A stretch of 64,000 nt of DNA from Oceanimonas aquatica (GCF_030732065.1 NZ_JAVBHX010000002.1:62001-126000); one strand, 5' to 3'. Counted from the stretch's first letter, positions 48,785-58,825 are shown. Notes: generated from the letters alone by a model not told the origin. Numbers and translations are program-made.

Positions 48785-51595
48785 TCAGTGCGGGTTAACC
48801 CGATCGGGCCGCCATTGCGCCAGGGCGATGGCGGCCTGGCCCAGGGCAATGCCGCCATCGTTGCAGGGCGCCTGACGTTGGGTCAGCACCGTCAGGCCCA
48901 TGGCTTCCAGCGTCTCAGTCAGGGCCGTCAGCAGCCGGCGATTTTGCATCACCCCCCCGCTCAGGGCGACGACGCCAAAGCCCCCTTGCTGTTGCAGCTG
49001 CTGCACCATTCGGCACAGGCCTTTCACTAAACTTAGGTGAAAATTGGCCGCCAGCACCGCTTCGCTCTCGCCGCTCAGCAGGGATTGGATCATCAGGGGC
49101 CACATGGGGCTCGGATCCAGTTGCCAGAGCTCGCCTTCGCGGCTTAGCGTGACGTCATAGCAGGTGTTGGCCTGCGCCCCCTGGGCCAGGCTTTCCAGCT
49201 TCATCGCCGCTTCCCCTTCAAAGCTCTGTTCGACAGGCGCCACGCCCAGCAGCGCCGCCACCGCATCGAACAATCGCCCCGCCGAGGACGTGAGCGGAAA
49301 ACGCGGCGCCATGGCCAGCAAGGCCCCGGCGTTATTGCTGAACAGTAACGGACAGCGTGGTTGCAGTTCCGGCCAGGCAGAAAAGGACACCGGCTGGGCC
49401 AGCAGGTTGCGCCAGGGCTGGCGGCTGGCCTGATCCCCCCCCAGCAGAGGAAAAGGCCGCAGCCGCCCCAGCCGGCGGTAACCGGCGTAATCCGCCAGCA
49501 GGAACTCCCCGCCCCACAGACTGCCATCATCACCCAGGCCCAGGCCGTCGAGTACCATGCCCAGCACCGGCTCATGGGGCTCATGACCGTTTTCCACCAG
49601 ACAGGACACCAGATGGGCGTGATGATGCTGCACCCGGTACAACGGCAGCCCGCCCTCCTTTGCCAGGCAAACGCCCAGGCGGGTGGCGGCATAATCGGCA
49701 TGCAAATCGACGGCAATGGCTCTGGGACTCATACCCAGCAACACCGACAGGTGCTTCGCTTCCTGCCGCAGCGCATCCAGGCAGGCCGGACTGCTCAGAC
49801 TGCCAATATGGGCAGACAGCACCGCCCGGCCTGAGCCGGCCAGGCAGCAACTGTTTTTCAAATCCGCCCCCAGCGCCAGCACGGTGCCGTTCAGCCCGGC
49901 GGGCAGAGGGATGGGATCCGGTACAAAGCCCCGGGCCCGGCGAACCAGCCTTGGCCGACCGGCCACCACGGACAGCACCGAATCGTCACAGCGGTTAACA
50001 ATGGGCCTGTTGTGCAGCAAAAAGCCGTCGGCCAGAGGGGCCAGCGCCGACAGCGCCTGCCGGTTACCGGTACATATGGGCTCTCCACCGGCATTGCCCG
50101 AGGTCATCACCAGCGGGCTGCCCATCCCGGTCAGTAACAGCCAGTGCAGCGGCGAGCTCGCCACCATGACGCCAAGGTGTGCCAGCCCCGGCGCCAGGGC
50201 CTCGACCGCCATGCCCGGTGCCGGCGTTCTAAGCCGTGCCCTGGGCAACAGCACAATGGGGGCCGCCGGGCTGCTCAGCTGTGCCCGCTCGGCGTCATTC
50301 AGTTCAAAACAGGCCTCCACCTGGGCCAAATCCCGCATCATGATCGCAAAGGGCTTGGCGGGTCTATGCTTGCGCTCGCGCAGTATCGCAATGGCCGCTG
50401 CCGAGCCGGCATCACAGGCCAGCTGAAACCCGCCAATGCCCTTGAGCGCCAGCACTCTGTCCTGTTTCAGCCAGGTGGCACATTGCGCCAGCAGGCTTGC
50501 CGCGGTTCCCTGCCTGTTCTGCCCATCGGCGGTTTGCAGCCAGAGATGCGGCCCGCAAACGGCACAGGCCACGGGCTCGGCATGAAAACGCCGGTTGGCG
50601 GGATGGGTATATTCCTCAAGGCAGGCGGCGCACAGGGGAAAGTCCGCCATGGCGGTATGGGCCCTGTCCCAGGGCAGCGCCCGCACAATGGAATAGCGGG
50701 GGCCACAGTTCGTACAGTTGATAAAGGGGTAGCCCTGGCGCCGGTCGGTTGGGTCGTTCAGCTCCGCCAGACACTGCGGACAAACGGCCAGATCCGGCGG
50801 GATCCGGGCGCCCTGCCCCTTCGTCCGGCTGTTGACCACCACAAACTCACGGGGAGCGGACACCCAGTCAAAGGGCTCGGTATCTATACGCTCAATGTGA
50901 GCATGAGGCGGACACTCGGCCCGCAGCCGCCGGCAAAATGCCGCCACGGTTGGCGCATCGGCGGCCAGCCGAATCTCTACCCCGGCGCCGATATTGCCGA
51001 CCTCCCCCGCCAGACCGAGCCCGGTGGCCAGCCGGTAGACGAAGGGACGAAAGCCCACCCCCTGTACGCACCCGGCAAGTTGCAGGCGGTAGCCCTGCCG
51101 CGCTTCGTTCACCGGGGCGGGCGGCATCAGCTCTTTGGTCACGTAGTCATGCAGACGCCGGCACAATGCCGGCAGCGCCTCGGCAACCTCGTCGCTGAGC
51201 TCGAGCGTACAGGGCGTAAAATGCTGTGCGCCAATCACCATCAGATCGACAACCGGGGCCGGTGATACCAGTGGCGGCACCAGCGCCAGCAGCCCCTTGA
51301 TGCCGCCGCCATGCTCAGGCGCGTCGCTGCCCGCCAGCGTCTGTGCCGACACATTACACAACAGGCTAATTCCGCCGGCGCGCTTCGCCGTTAAAAAAGC
51401 ATCCACCAGTATGACGCGCCGGCAATGGCGAAACAGCGGCAGCAGGCTCACGCCCCCCGTGCCGCCGTCCACCAGCTCGACCTCATCGGGCCAGGAAAAG
51501 GTCCGGCACAGGGCCAGCGCGCCCATGCCGGCGGCATCGTCCCCCCGCAGAGGATTTCCCAGAAACACAATCCGCACTTCGGCGTCCGCTGTCAT
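48785..51595 (-). CDS. hypF: Fusion of HycI-type maturation protease with carbamoyltransferase HypF
   Basis: 936 residues, against about 750 for ordinary HypF. Residues 1-155 form a hydrogenase maturation endopeptidase: GNPLRGDDAAG with D20, VILVDAF with D65 and PEHGGG with H95, matching the nickel-sensing Asp/Glu, Asp and His of the HybD/HycI family. HypF follows: acylphosphatase (about 168-255, GCVQGVGFRPF), two zinc fingers (CPQC...CTNC, CAAC...CAVC), a YrdC domain (KHRPAKPFAIM) and a Kae1-like domain with VQHHHAHLVS. One chain may therefore supply the carbamoyl group and later clip the large subunit. GGAGG before ATG 51595 decides the start. It is the first gene of the 15-gene operon. Confidence 0.92.
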   Translation of the reverse strand: MTADAEVRIVFLGNPLRGDDAAGMGALALCRTFSWPDEVELVDGGTGGVSLLPLFRHCRRVILVDAFLTAKRAGGISLLCNVSAQTLAGSDAPEHGGGIKGLLALVPPLVSPAPVVDLMVIGAQHFTPCTLELSDEVAEALPALCRRLHDYVTKELMPPAPVNEARQGYRLQLAGCVQGVGFRPFVYRLATGLGLAGEVGNIGAGVEIRLAADAPTVAAFCRRLRAECPPHAHIERIDTEPFDWVSAPREFVVVNSRTKGQGARIPPDLAVCPQCLAELNDPTDRRQGYPFINCTNCGPRYSIVRALPWDRAHTAMADFPLCAACLEEYTHPANRRFHAEPVACAVCGPHLWLQTADGQNRQGTAASLLAQCATWLKQDRVLALKGIGGFQLACDAGSAAAIAILRERKHRPAKPFAIMMRDLAQVEACFELNDAERAQLSSPAAPIVLLPRARLRTPAPGMAVEALAPGLAHLGVMVASSPLHWLLLTGMGSPLVMTSGNAGGEPICTGNRQALSALAPLADGFLLHNRPIVNRCDDSVLSVVAGRPRLVRRARGFVPDPIPLPAGLNGTVLALGADLKNSCCLAGSGRAVLSAHIGSLSSPACLDALRQEAKHLSVLLGMSPRAIAVDLHADYAATRLGVCLAKEGGLPLYRVQHHHAHLVSCLVENGHEPHEPVLGMVLDGLGLGDDGSLWGGEFLLADYAGYRRLGRLRPFPLLGGDQASRQPWRNLLAQPVSFSAWPELQPRCPLLFSNNAGALLAMAPRFPLTSSAGRLFDAVAALLGVAPVEQSFEGEAAMKLESLAQGAQANTCYDVTLSREGELWQLDPSPMWPLMIQSLLSGESEAVLAANFHLSLVKGLCRMVQQLQQQGGFGVVALSGGVMQNRRLLTALTETLEAMGLTVLTQRQAPCNDGGIALGQAAIALAQWRPDRVNPH

Positions 51596-51673
51596 TCTGC
51601 CTCCCGTCCTGTGGCCGGCATGCTTTCCCGATACGCCCATGCTTCAACTATGGCTCAGAATCCTTCACCAATG

Positions 51674-51700
51674 AAAACGGGCGCCGCAGCGCCCGTTTTT
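51674..51700. terminator. Bidirectional terminator between the symporter gene and the hydrogenase operon
   Basis: AAAACGGGCGC-cgca-GCGCCCGTTTT, 20 bp after the symporter stop. The hydrogenase promoter must lie in the 78 bp between this hairpin and 51595, or transcription reads through. Confidence 0.88.
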
Positions 51701-51719
51701 ATGACACAGGGGTGACCCC

Positions 51720-53021
51720 TTACTCCTTGCCAAAGTGCACGTCTTCTTCCTTTTCACCGGCATGAGGGTCGTGGAAGCGGATCAGGTTCATGGCCCCTTC
51801 GCTTTTGCCGACAATACAGGTGACCACGGCGTCACCGGTAATGTTGACGGCGGTGCGGATCATGTCGAGCAGGCGGTCCACGCCGATGATCAGCGCAATG
51901 CCTTCCACCGGCAGCCCCACCTGGTTCAGCACCATGGCCAGCATCACCATGCCCACCCCGGGCACACCGGCGGTACCCACCGATGCCAGGGTCGCGGTCA
52001 GGATCACCATCAGGTAATCATTGAAGGTAAGATCAATGTTAAAGGCCTGGGCGATAAAGGCGGTGGCCACCCCCTGCATGATGGCGGTACCGTCCATATT
52101 AATGGTGGCGCCCAGGGGCACGGTAAAGGACGCCACCCGGTTTTCCACGCCCATGCGACGGGTAGTGGTCTCGAGGGTGACGGGAATGGTGGCGTTGGAC
52201 GAGGCGGTAGAAAAGGCAAACATCACCGCGTCTTCCATCTTTTTGAGAAACACCAGCGGATTAAGACCGGTAAGCACCCGGAACAGGCTGGTATAGGTCA
52301 CCAGGGCGTGCAGCAGCAGGGTACCCGCCAGCACCAGGAAGTAACCGATGAGGTTGAGAATGGCGTCCAGCCCCAGGCTGGTGAACAGCTGGGCCATCAG
52401 GCAGAACACCCCAAAGGGAGCCAGGTTCATCAGCAGCGCCACCAGCTTCATGATCACTTCGTTAAGATCGACAAACAGCGCCGCAATCCGCTCTCCCGCC
52501 CTGCCCGCCAGACTGATGGCAATGCCGAACAACACCGCAAACACGATAATCTGTAGGGTATTGCCCTGGGCCATGGCGTTAATGGGGTTGGTGGGGAACA
52601 TGTTGATGATCACCTCGGCCAGGGATGGCGCTTCCCGGGCGGCAAAGGTGCTCGATGAGACCAGATCGGCACCGTCGCCGGGCCGGAACAACTCGCCCAT
52701 CACCAGTGCCAGGGTAATGGCCACGGCGGTGGTAAACAGGTAAAGCGCCAGGGTTTTGCCCCCCAGCCGCCCCAGGGTGGAGATGTCTTTCAGGGAGCTG
52801 GTGCCACACACCAGAGAAACGAAGATCAGCGGCACCACCAGCATGTTGAGGCTGGCAATGAAAATCTTGCCCCCCACCAGCAGCAGACCATTGACCAGAA
52901 CGTCCTGTACCAGGTCGCTATCGGCAAAGAAGCTGCGAATAATAAACCCGGTCAGCACACCCAAACCCATGCCCAGCAACACGCGCGTGGTAAGCGACCA
53001 TTTTTTCTCGCTCGCATTCAT
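51720..53021 (-). CDS. Dicarboxylate/amino acid:cation symporter (DAACS family)
   Basis: 433 residues with about eight membrane helices and two re-entrant loops. STASSNATIPVT and ATINMDGTAIMQG are the substrate-binding HP1 and TM7 motifs of the GltP/DctA/GltT family, and NITGDAVVTCIV lies in TM8. The substrate (glutamate/aspartate or C4-dicarboxylate) cannot be read from the sequence. Start at MNASEKKW after AGGAGT. A CRP-like site lies about 150 bp upstream. Confidence 0.93.
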   Translation of the reverse strand: MNASEKKWSLTTRVLLGMGLGVLTGFIIRSFFADSDLVQDVLVNGLLLVGGKIFIASLNMLVVPLIFVSLVCGTSSLKDISTLGRLGGKTLALYLFTTAVAITLALVMGELFRPGDGADLVSSSTFAAREAPSLAEVIINMFPTNPINAMAQGNTLQIIVFAVLFGIAISLAGRAGERIAALFVDLNEVIMKLVALLMNLAPFGVFCLMAQLFTSLGLDAILNLIGYFLVLAGTLLLHALVTYTSLFRVLTGLNPLVFLKKMEDAVMFAFSTASSNATIPVTLETTTRRMGVENRVASFTVPLGATINMDGTAIMQGVATAFIAQAFNIDLTFNDYLMVILTATLASVGTAGVPGVGMVMLAMVLNQVGLPVEGIALIIGVDRLLDMIRTAVNITGDAVVTCIVGKSEGAMNLIRFHDPHAGEKEEDVHFGKE

Positions 53022-53170
53022 GGCTGAATACTCCTTATTCAAGATCCCTTTCGGGGTTGCAATGAAGGGGCGCAAGGGTAACAGCACACACCGCAAAACA
53101 CCTCAATAAATTCCAAAAAACAAGAATATTCGACTACTTTTTAGCTAAAAACCAAATCTACATTTTACTT

Positions 53171-53190
53171 TAAGTGACTTTTATCACATT
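53171..53190. promoter_or_regulatory. CRP-like site upstream of the symporter gene
   Basis: AGTGA-CTTTTA-TCACA (53173-53188) matches the CRP consensus TGTGA-N6-TCACA at nine of ten positions, in an A+T-rich 167-bp region after the fruA stop. Confidence 0.55.
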
Positions 53191-54928
53191 AAGTTTCATT
53201 GGTGACGACATCGGTACCGGCCGTCAGCATCTGCGCATCGCTGCGTTTGAACACGGAATAGGCCAGGCCGGTAAGCACAGCGCCAGCGGTAATGGCCAGC
53301 ACATACCAGCCCAGTTGCTGAATGGCATTGGGAATAAACAACACAAACACACCGCCATGGGGCGCCAGCAGTTTGGCGCCAAACAGCATCGACAGGGCGC
53401 CGGTCAGGGCTCCGCCGGCCATGCAGCACGGAATCACCCTGAGGGGATCCCGGGCCGCAAAGGGAATGGCCCCTTCGGAAATAAAGCATAGCCCCAGTAC
53501 AAACGAGGCCTTGCCCGCTTCCTGCTCATTGGGGTTGAATTTGCGCCGGGCCAACATGGTGGCAAGACCCATGCCCAGCGCCGGCACCATGCCCGCGGCC
53601 ATGGCCGCCGCCATGGGACCATAGGTTTGCGACGCCAGCAGCCCCACGGAAAAGGCATAAGCGGCCTTGTTCACCGGCCCCCCCATGTCAAAACACATCA
53701 TGGCGCCGATGATGATGCCCAGCAGCACCGCATTGGCCGAACCCATGTTATTTAGAAACTCGGTCATCACCGCCATAATGCCGGCCACAGGTCCGCCCAC
53801 CACATAGATCATCACCAGGCCGGTAAACAGACTGCCAAACAGCGGAATGATCAGAATCGGCTTGAGCGACTCCAGACTGGTGGGCATGGGGATGCGACGA
53901 GCCAGCAGGCGTGCACTGTAACCGGCGAGAAAACCGGAGATGATGCCACCGATAAAACCGGCCCCCAGAGTGCTGGCCAGCATGCCGCCGATCATGCCCG
54001 GCGCTATGCCCGGCCGATCGGCAATGGAGTAGGCAATGTAGCCCGACAGCACTGGAATCATCAGGGCAAAGGCGGAATCGCCGCCAATGTGCATCAGCGC
54101 CGCGGCCAGGGTGCCTTCCTCCTTGAAGGCTTCAATGCCGAAAATAAACGACAGCGCAATAATCAGGCCCCCGGCCACCACCATGGGCAACATGAAGGAC
54201 ACCCCGGTCAGCAGATGCTGGTAGGGGCCGGGGGCTTTTTTGTCGGTCTCATCGCTGCCGGTGGCGGCGCTGCCTTCATAGTGCCAGGGCTTTGCCTCGG
54301 CAAGGGCCGTTTCAATGGTGTGCTGCGGCTTTTTCAAGGCCTGACCGGTGCTGGTACGGTACAGCCGTTTGCCGTTAAAACGGCTCAGGTTGACCTCAAT
54401 GTCGGCAGCCACAATCACACAGTCGGCAGCGGCGATGTCCTCGGCGGTGAGGGCATTCTGGGCGCCCACCGATCCTTGCGTTTCCACCTTGATGTGATGG
54501 CCCAGCCTGGTGGCGGTCTCGGTAAGGGCCTCGGCCGACATAAAGGTGTGTGCCACCCCGGTGGGACAGGCGGTGACCGCCACCAGCCGCACCGGCCTGG
54601 CCGCGGACGGTTCGGACTCAAGGGGCACGGCCCGCGCCGCCGCCTGCTGCAACCAGTCTTGCGGATGATTCAGCGCCGGCTGAATGTCATCCACCACGCC
54701 GGGCTTGCCGGCAAAACGGGACAGATCCAGCGGGCGGCTGGCCGCCACCACCACCAGCTCCGCCTGTGCGATTTGCTGTTCGCTGAACGGGGTCACCGGC
54801 GCCAGCTCACTATGACACTCCACCGCCACGGTCCAGCCCAGTGTTTGCGCCGCCCGCTCCAGCACCCGTGCCGCCAGATAGCTGCTGGCCATGCCGCTGG
54901 GGCAGGCGGTGATGATCAGTACATTCAT
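53189..54928 (-). CDS. fruA: PTS fructose transporter subunit EIIBC FruA
   Basis: 579 residues. A degenerate EIIB-prime domain (about 1-100, TACPSGMASSY with Cys9), a functional EIIB domain with the phosphocysteine Cys121 in TACPTGVAHTF, and an EIIC membrane domain of eight or more helices. It imports fructose as fructose 1-phosphate. The start at MNVLIITACP is four bases after fruK. Nothing recognisable as a terminator follows the stop. Confidence 0.95.
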   Translation of the reverse strand: MNVLIITACPSGMASSYLAARVLERAAQTLGWTVAVECHSELAPVTPFSEQQIAQAELVVVAASRPLDLSRFAGKPGVVDDIQPALNHPQDWLQQAAARAVPLESEPSAARPVRLVAVTACPTGVAHTFMSAEALTETATRLGHHIKVETQGSVGAQNALTAEDIAAADCVIVAADIEVNLSRFNGKRLYRTSTGQALKKPQHTIETALAEAKPWHYEGSAATGSDETDKKAPGPYQHLLTGVSFMLPMVVAGGLIIALSFIFGIEAFKEEGTLAAALMHIGGDSAFALMIPVLSGYIAYSIADRPGIAPGMIGGMLASTLGAGFIGGIISGFLAGYSARLLARRIPMPTSLESLKPILIIPLFGSLFTGLVMIYVVGGPVAGIMAVMTEFLNNMGSANAVLLGIIIGAMMCFDMGGPVNKAAYAFSVGLLASQTYGPMAAAMAAGMVPALGMGLATMLARRKFNPNEQEAGKASFVLGLCFISEGAIPFAARDPLRVIPCCMAGGALTGALSMLFGAKLLAPHGGVFVLFIPNAIQQLGWYVLAITAGAVLTGLAYSVFKRSDAQMLTAGTDVVTNET

Positions 54929-54932
54929 GGGC

Positions 54933-55874
54933 TCACTCCCCACTCGAAAAGGGTTCAATATGAATATCGCGCTGAAAGGCGGCAAAGGTGGCCTGATCGT
55001 AAATGCCCACGCCGACCTGAGTGACCGCCATCAGCGACAGCGCCACCGCCCGGCGCAGGGTGTCGGGCGCGTTCAACCCGTCCAGCAGGCCGGCACACAG
55101 GCCCGCCACCAGGGAGTCGCCGGCGCCCACCGTGCTGATCACCCTGACCTCAGGAACGCGGGCACGCCAGTGGCCATGAGGGCCAAACCAGACCACGCCG
55201 TCGGCACCAGCCGACACCATCACCTGCGCGATGCCGCTGGCCATCAGCTGCTCGGCACAGGTGACCAGCGCCTCGTCGTTGGTAATGGGCCGGCCCATCA
55301 GGTTTTCCAGCTCTTGCAGATTGGGCTTGATAAGATGAGGCCGGCCGCGAACGCCGGCCTTGAGCGCCTCGCCGCTGGCATCCAGCCACAGGGTTTTGCC
55401 CCGCTCCCGCCAGGTGGTGATCAGGTTTTCCAGCCAGACCGGGCTTACCCCGGGTGGCAGGCTGCCCGCCACCACCAGCACATCAAAGCCATCGGAGAGG
55501 GACTCCAGCCGGGCCTGCAGCCGGGTCCAGTCGCCCTCGCTCACCCGCAGGCCGGGCAGGTTGATGTCGGTGACCCGGCCACCGTCCTCGCTGACCTTGA
55601 CGTTAATCCGGGTATCGCCGGGCAGGCGCACGAAATCGTCATGAATGCCGAGGCCCTCAAACAGGGCACAAAACGGAGCCTCGTTGTTCGCGCCGAGAAA
55701 CCCACTGGCACGCGGGGCATGGCCAAGCTCCGCCAGCACCCGGGCCACGTTAATGCCCTTGCCCGCCGCTCCCAGATGGCCGGCATCGGCCAGGTTGACC
55801 TGACCGGGAGAGAGGCTGGCCAGGGACACGGTCAGATCCAGCGCCGGGTTCAGGGTCAGGGTCAGTACCTTCAT
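54933..55874 (-). CDS. fruK: 1-phosphofructokinase FruK
   Basis: A 313-residue PfkB/ribokinase-family enzyme converting fructose 1-phosphate to fructose 1,6-bisphosphate. MKVLTLTLNPALDLT, GAAGKGINVARVL and GAGDSLVAGL with the catalytic Asp are conserved. ATGA overlap with fruB. Confidence 0.96.
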   Translation of the reverse strand: MKVLTLTLNPALDLTVSLASLSPGQVNLADAGHLGAAGKGINVARVLAELGHAPRASGFLGANNEAPFCALFEGLGIHDDFVRLPGDTRINVKVSEDGGRVTDINLPGLRVSEGDWTRLQARLESLSDGFDVLVVAGSLPPGVSPVWLENLITTWRERGKTLWLDASGEALKAGVRGRPHLIKPNLQELENLMGRPITNDEALVTCAEQLMASGIAQVMVSAGADGVVWFGPHGHWRARVPEVRVISTVGAGDSLVAGLCAGLLDGLNAPDTLRRAVALSLMAVTQVGVGIYDQATFAAFQRDIHIEPFSSGE

Positions 55875-58717
55875 GGCTGCTCTCCGATCAGGGCCCGTAC
55901 CGCTTGGGCGTCCCGCGCCTCAAGGGCACGTTCGGCCAGGGTTTTGCAGTAGGCCAGGTTGCATTCCCGTACTCTGGCCTTTACCAGTGGAACCCGTTTG
56001 GGGCTGACCGACACTTCATCCACCCCCAGTCCCAGCAGCAGCGGCAACGCCTGGGGATCCGAGCCCAACTCGCCACAGACCCCTACCCATTTGCCATGGG
56101 CATGAGCGGCGGCCACCGTCATGGCCATCAGCTTCAGTACCGCCGGATGCAGGCCATCGGACAGGGCCGCCAGCTCGCCGTTGCCCCGGTCGGCGGCCAG
56201 GGTGTACTGGGTCAGGTCGTTGGTGCCGATGCTGAAAAAGTCGGCTTCAGTGGCAAACAAGGAGGCATTGAGCGCCGCGGACGGCACTTCCACCATAATG
56301 CCCACCTGCACATTGGCGGCATTCACCTCGGCCTGCACCCGATCAAACATCTTCCTGGCAAAGCGCCACTCGGACCAGTCCGCCACCATGGGAAACATGA
56401 TGCGCAGGGGCCGGTCTTCGGCGGCGGTAAGCAGGGCCCTGAGCTGGGTTTCGAGCAGCTCGGGCTGCTGCCGGCAAAGACGAATGCCGCGCACGCCCAG
56501 AAAAGGGTTGTCTTCTTTGGGGACCGGCCAGTAAGGCAGCGGCTTGTCGCCCCCCACGTCCAGGGTCCGGGCCACCAGGGGCCGTCCATCGAGGGCCGAG
56601 AATGCCGCCCGGTATTCCGTTACCTGCTGTGCCAGATCCGGCGCCCGGCTGCGCCCCATAAACACAAACTCGGTACGCAGCAAGCCCACCCCTTCGGCCC
56701 CCGCCTCCACCGCGGCGGCGGTGTTGGCGGTATTCCCCAGGTTGGCGCCCACCTCCAGACGATGGCCGTCGGTGGTGACGGCAGGCTGCTCGCGGTGGGC
56801 CCAGGCCACCTCGGCCAGCTGCCGTTCCTGTTGTTGCTGCGCAGTCGCCTGCGCCAGCACGGCGGCCTCGGGATCCACATGCAGGGTGCCGGCATCGCCG
56901 TTGAGAATCACCTTAGTGCCGGTTTTCAGCCCCATCACGGCGCCGCCCATGGCCACCAGCGCGGGAATGCCCAGGGTGCGGGCCAGAATGGCGCTGTGAG
57001 ACGAAGGTCCACCGCCGGCGGTAACCAGCCCCAGCACCCGTTCGGCATTCATGTTCACCACCTCGGACGGGCCTACGTCTTCTGCCACCCACACATAAGG
57101 CGTATCGGGCGGGCTGGGCAAGGGCGTATCACACAGAATGGCCATCACCCGGCGGCCGATGTCGCGAATGTCGGCGGCCCGCTCCGCCAGCATGGCATTG
57201 GGACTGGCCGCCTGGGCGGTAGCGGCGTCGTCGATTTCCGCCCACCAGGCGGCAGGCGCCGAGGCGCCCCGATGCAGCCGCGCAACGGCGCCTTCCAGCA
57301 GGGCCGGGTCGCTTAACAGCTCCCGGTGCATGGTGAGTATGTCCCGGGCCTGAGGCTCGGTGGCGGCAGCGGCGGTATCGGCCAGCTCCTCGTCGGCCCG
57401 CGCCAGAGCGGCGTTGAGCCGCCCCTCCTCGGCCCCGGCGTCGCAGGCGGTATCCGGGTAGTCAAAGCGCAGCGGCGTTTCCACATATACGGGGCCGATG
57501 GCAATGCCGGGAGCCGCCCCCACCCCACGTACTTCGGAGTTGGCCGCAATATCATGCACCGCGTGCAGGCTGCCGGACTCACAGGCCAATGGCGCCATGT
57601 CTTCTCCCAGCCCCTGGTGAACGGCCGTTTCCAGTTGCTCCAGTGCCCGGCCGGCATCGCTGCCGTCGGCGGTAAACAGTAGCTGGTGGCCCGGGCGAAC
57701 GCCCAGGCCGATGAGTTTCATCAGGCTCTTGGCGTTGACCTCATGGCCGTCACCGTCCAGATTACGCACGCGAATATCGGCCTCAAACTGCTTGGCAATC
57801 TGCACCAGCATGGCCCCCGGCCGGGCATGCAGGCCCTGATGGTTGCGCACCGTCACCACCCGCTGATTGGCGGCAAGGGTGCTATCCGCATCGGGCCCCC
57901 GGCTCAATGCCCGCTGCAGTTCACCGGCATCACTCAGCCCGGCCAGGTATTCGCCTTTTCCCGCCACCAGCCAGTCGGCCAGTTGCGCCAGCAGCTGTTT
58001 ATGGGCGTTGCCGTTTACCGCCAGCGCCAGCAGGGCACGCACCGGCTGACCATCATGGTCAAGGCCCGGCGTGGTGATCAGGGCTGCACTGGGCGCCTCG
58101 CCGGTTGGCGTCTGGCTCAGCCACCAGCCCTGCCCCAGGTGCAGGCAGCTGTGCTGCAGGCCCGCCAGCTGTTCATCACCGGCGTGCAGCACATCGGCGG
58201 CGGCACGCTGCAACTCGTCCAGATTACCGGCCGTTACGCCGGTGCGCATGGCCACGGCGCGCCATGCCAGCAGCGGCGCGGTTTCGTCCTCATCCACTTG
58301 CAACAGGCGCAGAATGTCGTCCTTGTGTTGCGCCTGCCGTACGCGCTCGGCCAGATCGTCCCGGGACAGGGCCCTGGCCAGCCGGCGCAGTAATTCCAGG
58401 TGCTCATCGGAGCCGGCGGCGATACCCAGCACCAGATAGGCCTTTTCGCCCTCGCCCCAGTCCACGCCCTCGGGCAGATGCAAGGCCTTGATGCCGGTTT
58501 TTTTCACCAGGTGACGGCACGCCTGCGTGCCGTGAGGAATGGCAATGCCCTGGCCCAGGTAGGTGGCGGTCTGGGCTTCCCGCTCCAGCATGCCGGCACC
58601 GTAACCGGCATCGACATTACCGTCCTGCTCCAGCCAGTCGGCCAGGGCTGAAATGACCTCGCCCTTGTCGGTCAGGGCCTGGCCCATTTTTATGTCCTGT
58701 GGGGTCAGAGAAAGCAT
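55871..58717 (-). CDS. fruB: Multiphosphoryl transfer protein FruB (EIIA-Fru, HPr, Enzyme I fusion)
   Basis: 948 residues. EIIA(Fru) (about 1-145) has its phosphohistidine His62 in GIAIPHG; a linker region, an HPr domain with His297 in QGLHARPGAM and a complete Enzyme I follow with His574 in GGGPSSHSAIL, LRTEFVFMGR, and the PEP-site CGELGSDPQALP near the end. One protein thus carries the phosphate from PEP to FruA. E. coli FruB lacks Enzyme I; Pseudomonas and many marine species have this long form. ATG 58717 is preferred over GTG 58720 for ribosome-site spacing. Confidence 0.95.
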   Translation of the reverse strand: MLSLTPQDIKMGQALTDKGEVISALADWLEQDGNVDAGYGAGMLEREAQTATYLGQGIAIPHGTQACRHLVKKTGIKALHLPEGVDWGEGEKAYLVLGIAAGSDEHLELLRRLARALSRDDLAERVRQAQHKDDILRLLQVDEDETAPLLAWRAVAMRTGVTAGNLDELQRAAADVLHAGDEQLAGLQHSCLHLGQGWWLSQTPTGEAPSAALITTPGLDHDGQPVRALLALAVNGNAHKQLLAQLADWLVAGKGEYLAGLSDAGELQRALSRGPDADSTLAANQRVVTVRNHQGLHARPGAMLVQIAKQFEADIRVRNLDGDGHEVNAKSLMKLIGLGVRPGHQLLFTADGSDAGRALEQLETAVHQGLGEDMAPLACESGSLHAVHDIAANSEVRGVGAAPGIAIGPVYVETPLRFDYPDTACDAGAEEGRLNAALARADEELADTAAAATEPQARDILTMHRELLSDPALLEGAVARLHRGASAPAAWWAEIDDAATAQAASPNAMLAERAADIRDIGRRVMAILCDTPLPSPPDTPYVWVAEDVGPSEVVNMNAERVLGLVTAGGGPSSHSAILARTLGIPALVAMGGAVMGLKTGTKVILNGDAGTLHVDPEAAVLAQATAQQQQERQLAEVAWAHREQPAVTTDGHRLEVGANLGNTANTAAAVEAGAEGVGLLRTEFVFMGRSRAPDLAQQVTEYRAAFSALDGRPLVARTLDVGGDKPLPYWPVPKEDNPFLGVRGIRLCRQQPELLETQLRALLTAAEDRPLRIMFPMVADWSEWRFARKMFDRVQAEVNAANVQVGIMVEVPSAALNASLFATEADFFSIGTNDLTQYTLAADRGNGELAALSDGLHPAVLKLMAMTVAAAHAHGKWVGVCGELGSDPQALPLLLGLGVDEVSVSPKRVPLVKARVRECNLAYCKTLAERALEARDAQAVRALIGEQP

Positions 58718-58762
58718 CACATCACCTGTTTGAATGGAATACCGGCACGTCGAAGTATGTTC

Positions 58763-58768
58763 ATTATA
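58763..58768 (-). promoter_or_regulatory. Putative -10 element of fruBKA
   Basis: A perfect TATAAT on the minus strand 45 bases before fruB; no good -35 stands at the usual distance, so an activator may be used. Confidence 0.4.
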
Positions 58769-58825
58769 GGAGCCACGTCGGGAACATCTGCTTGATTACA
58801 GGCCGGATTTTGCTTGTGAATGAAT

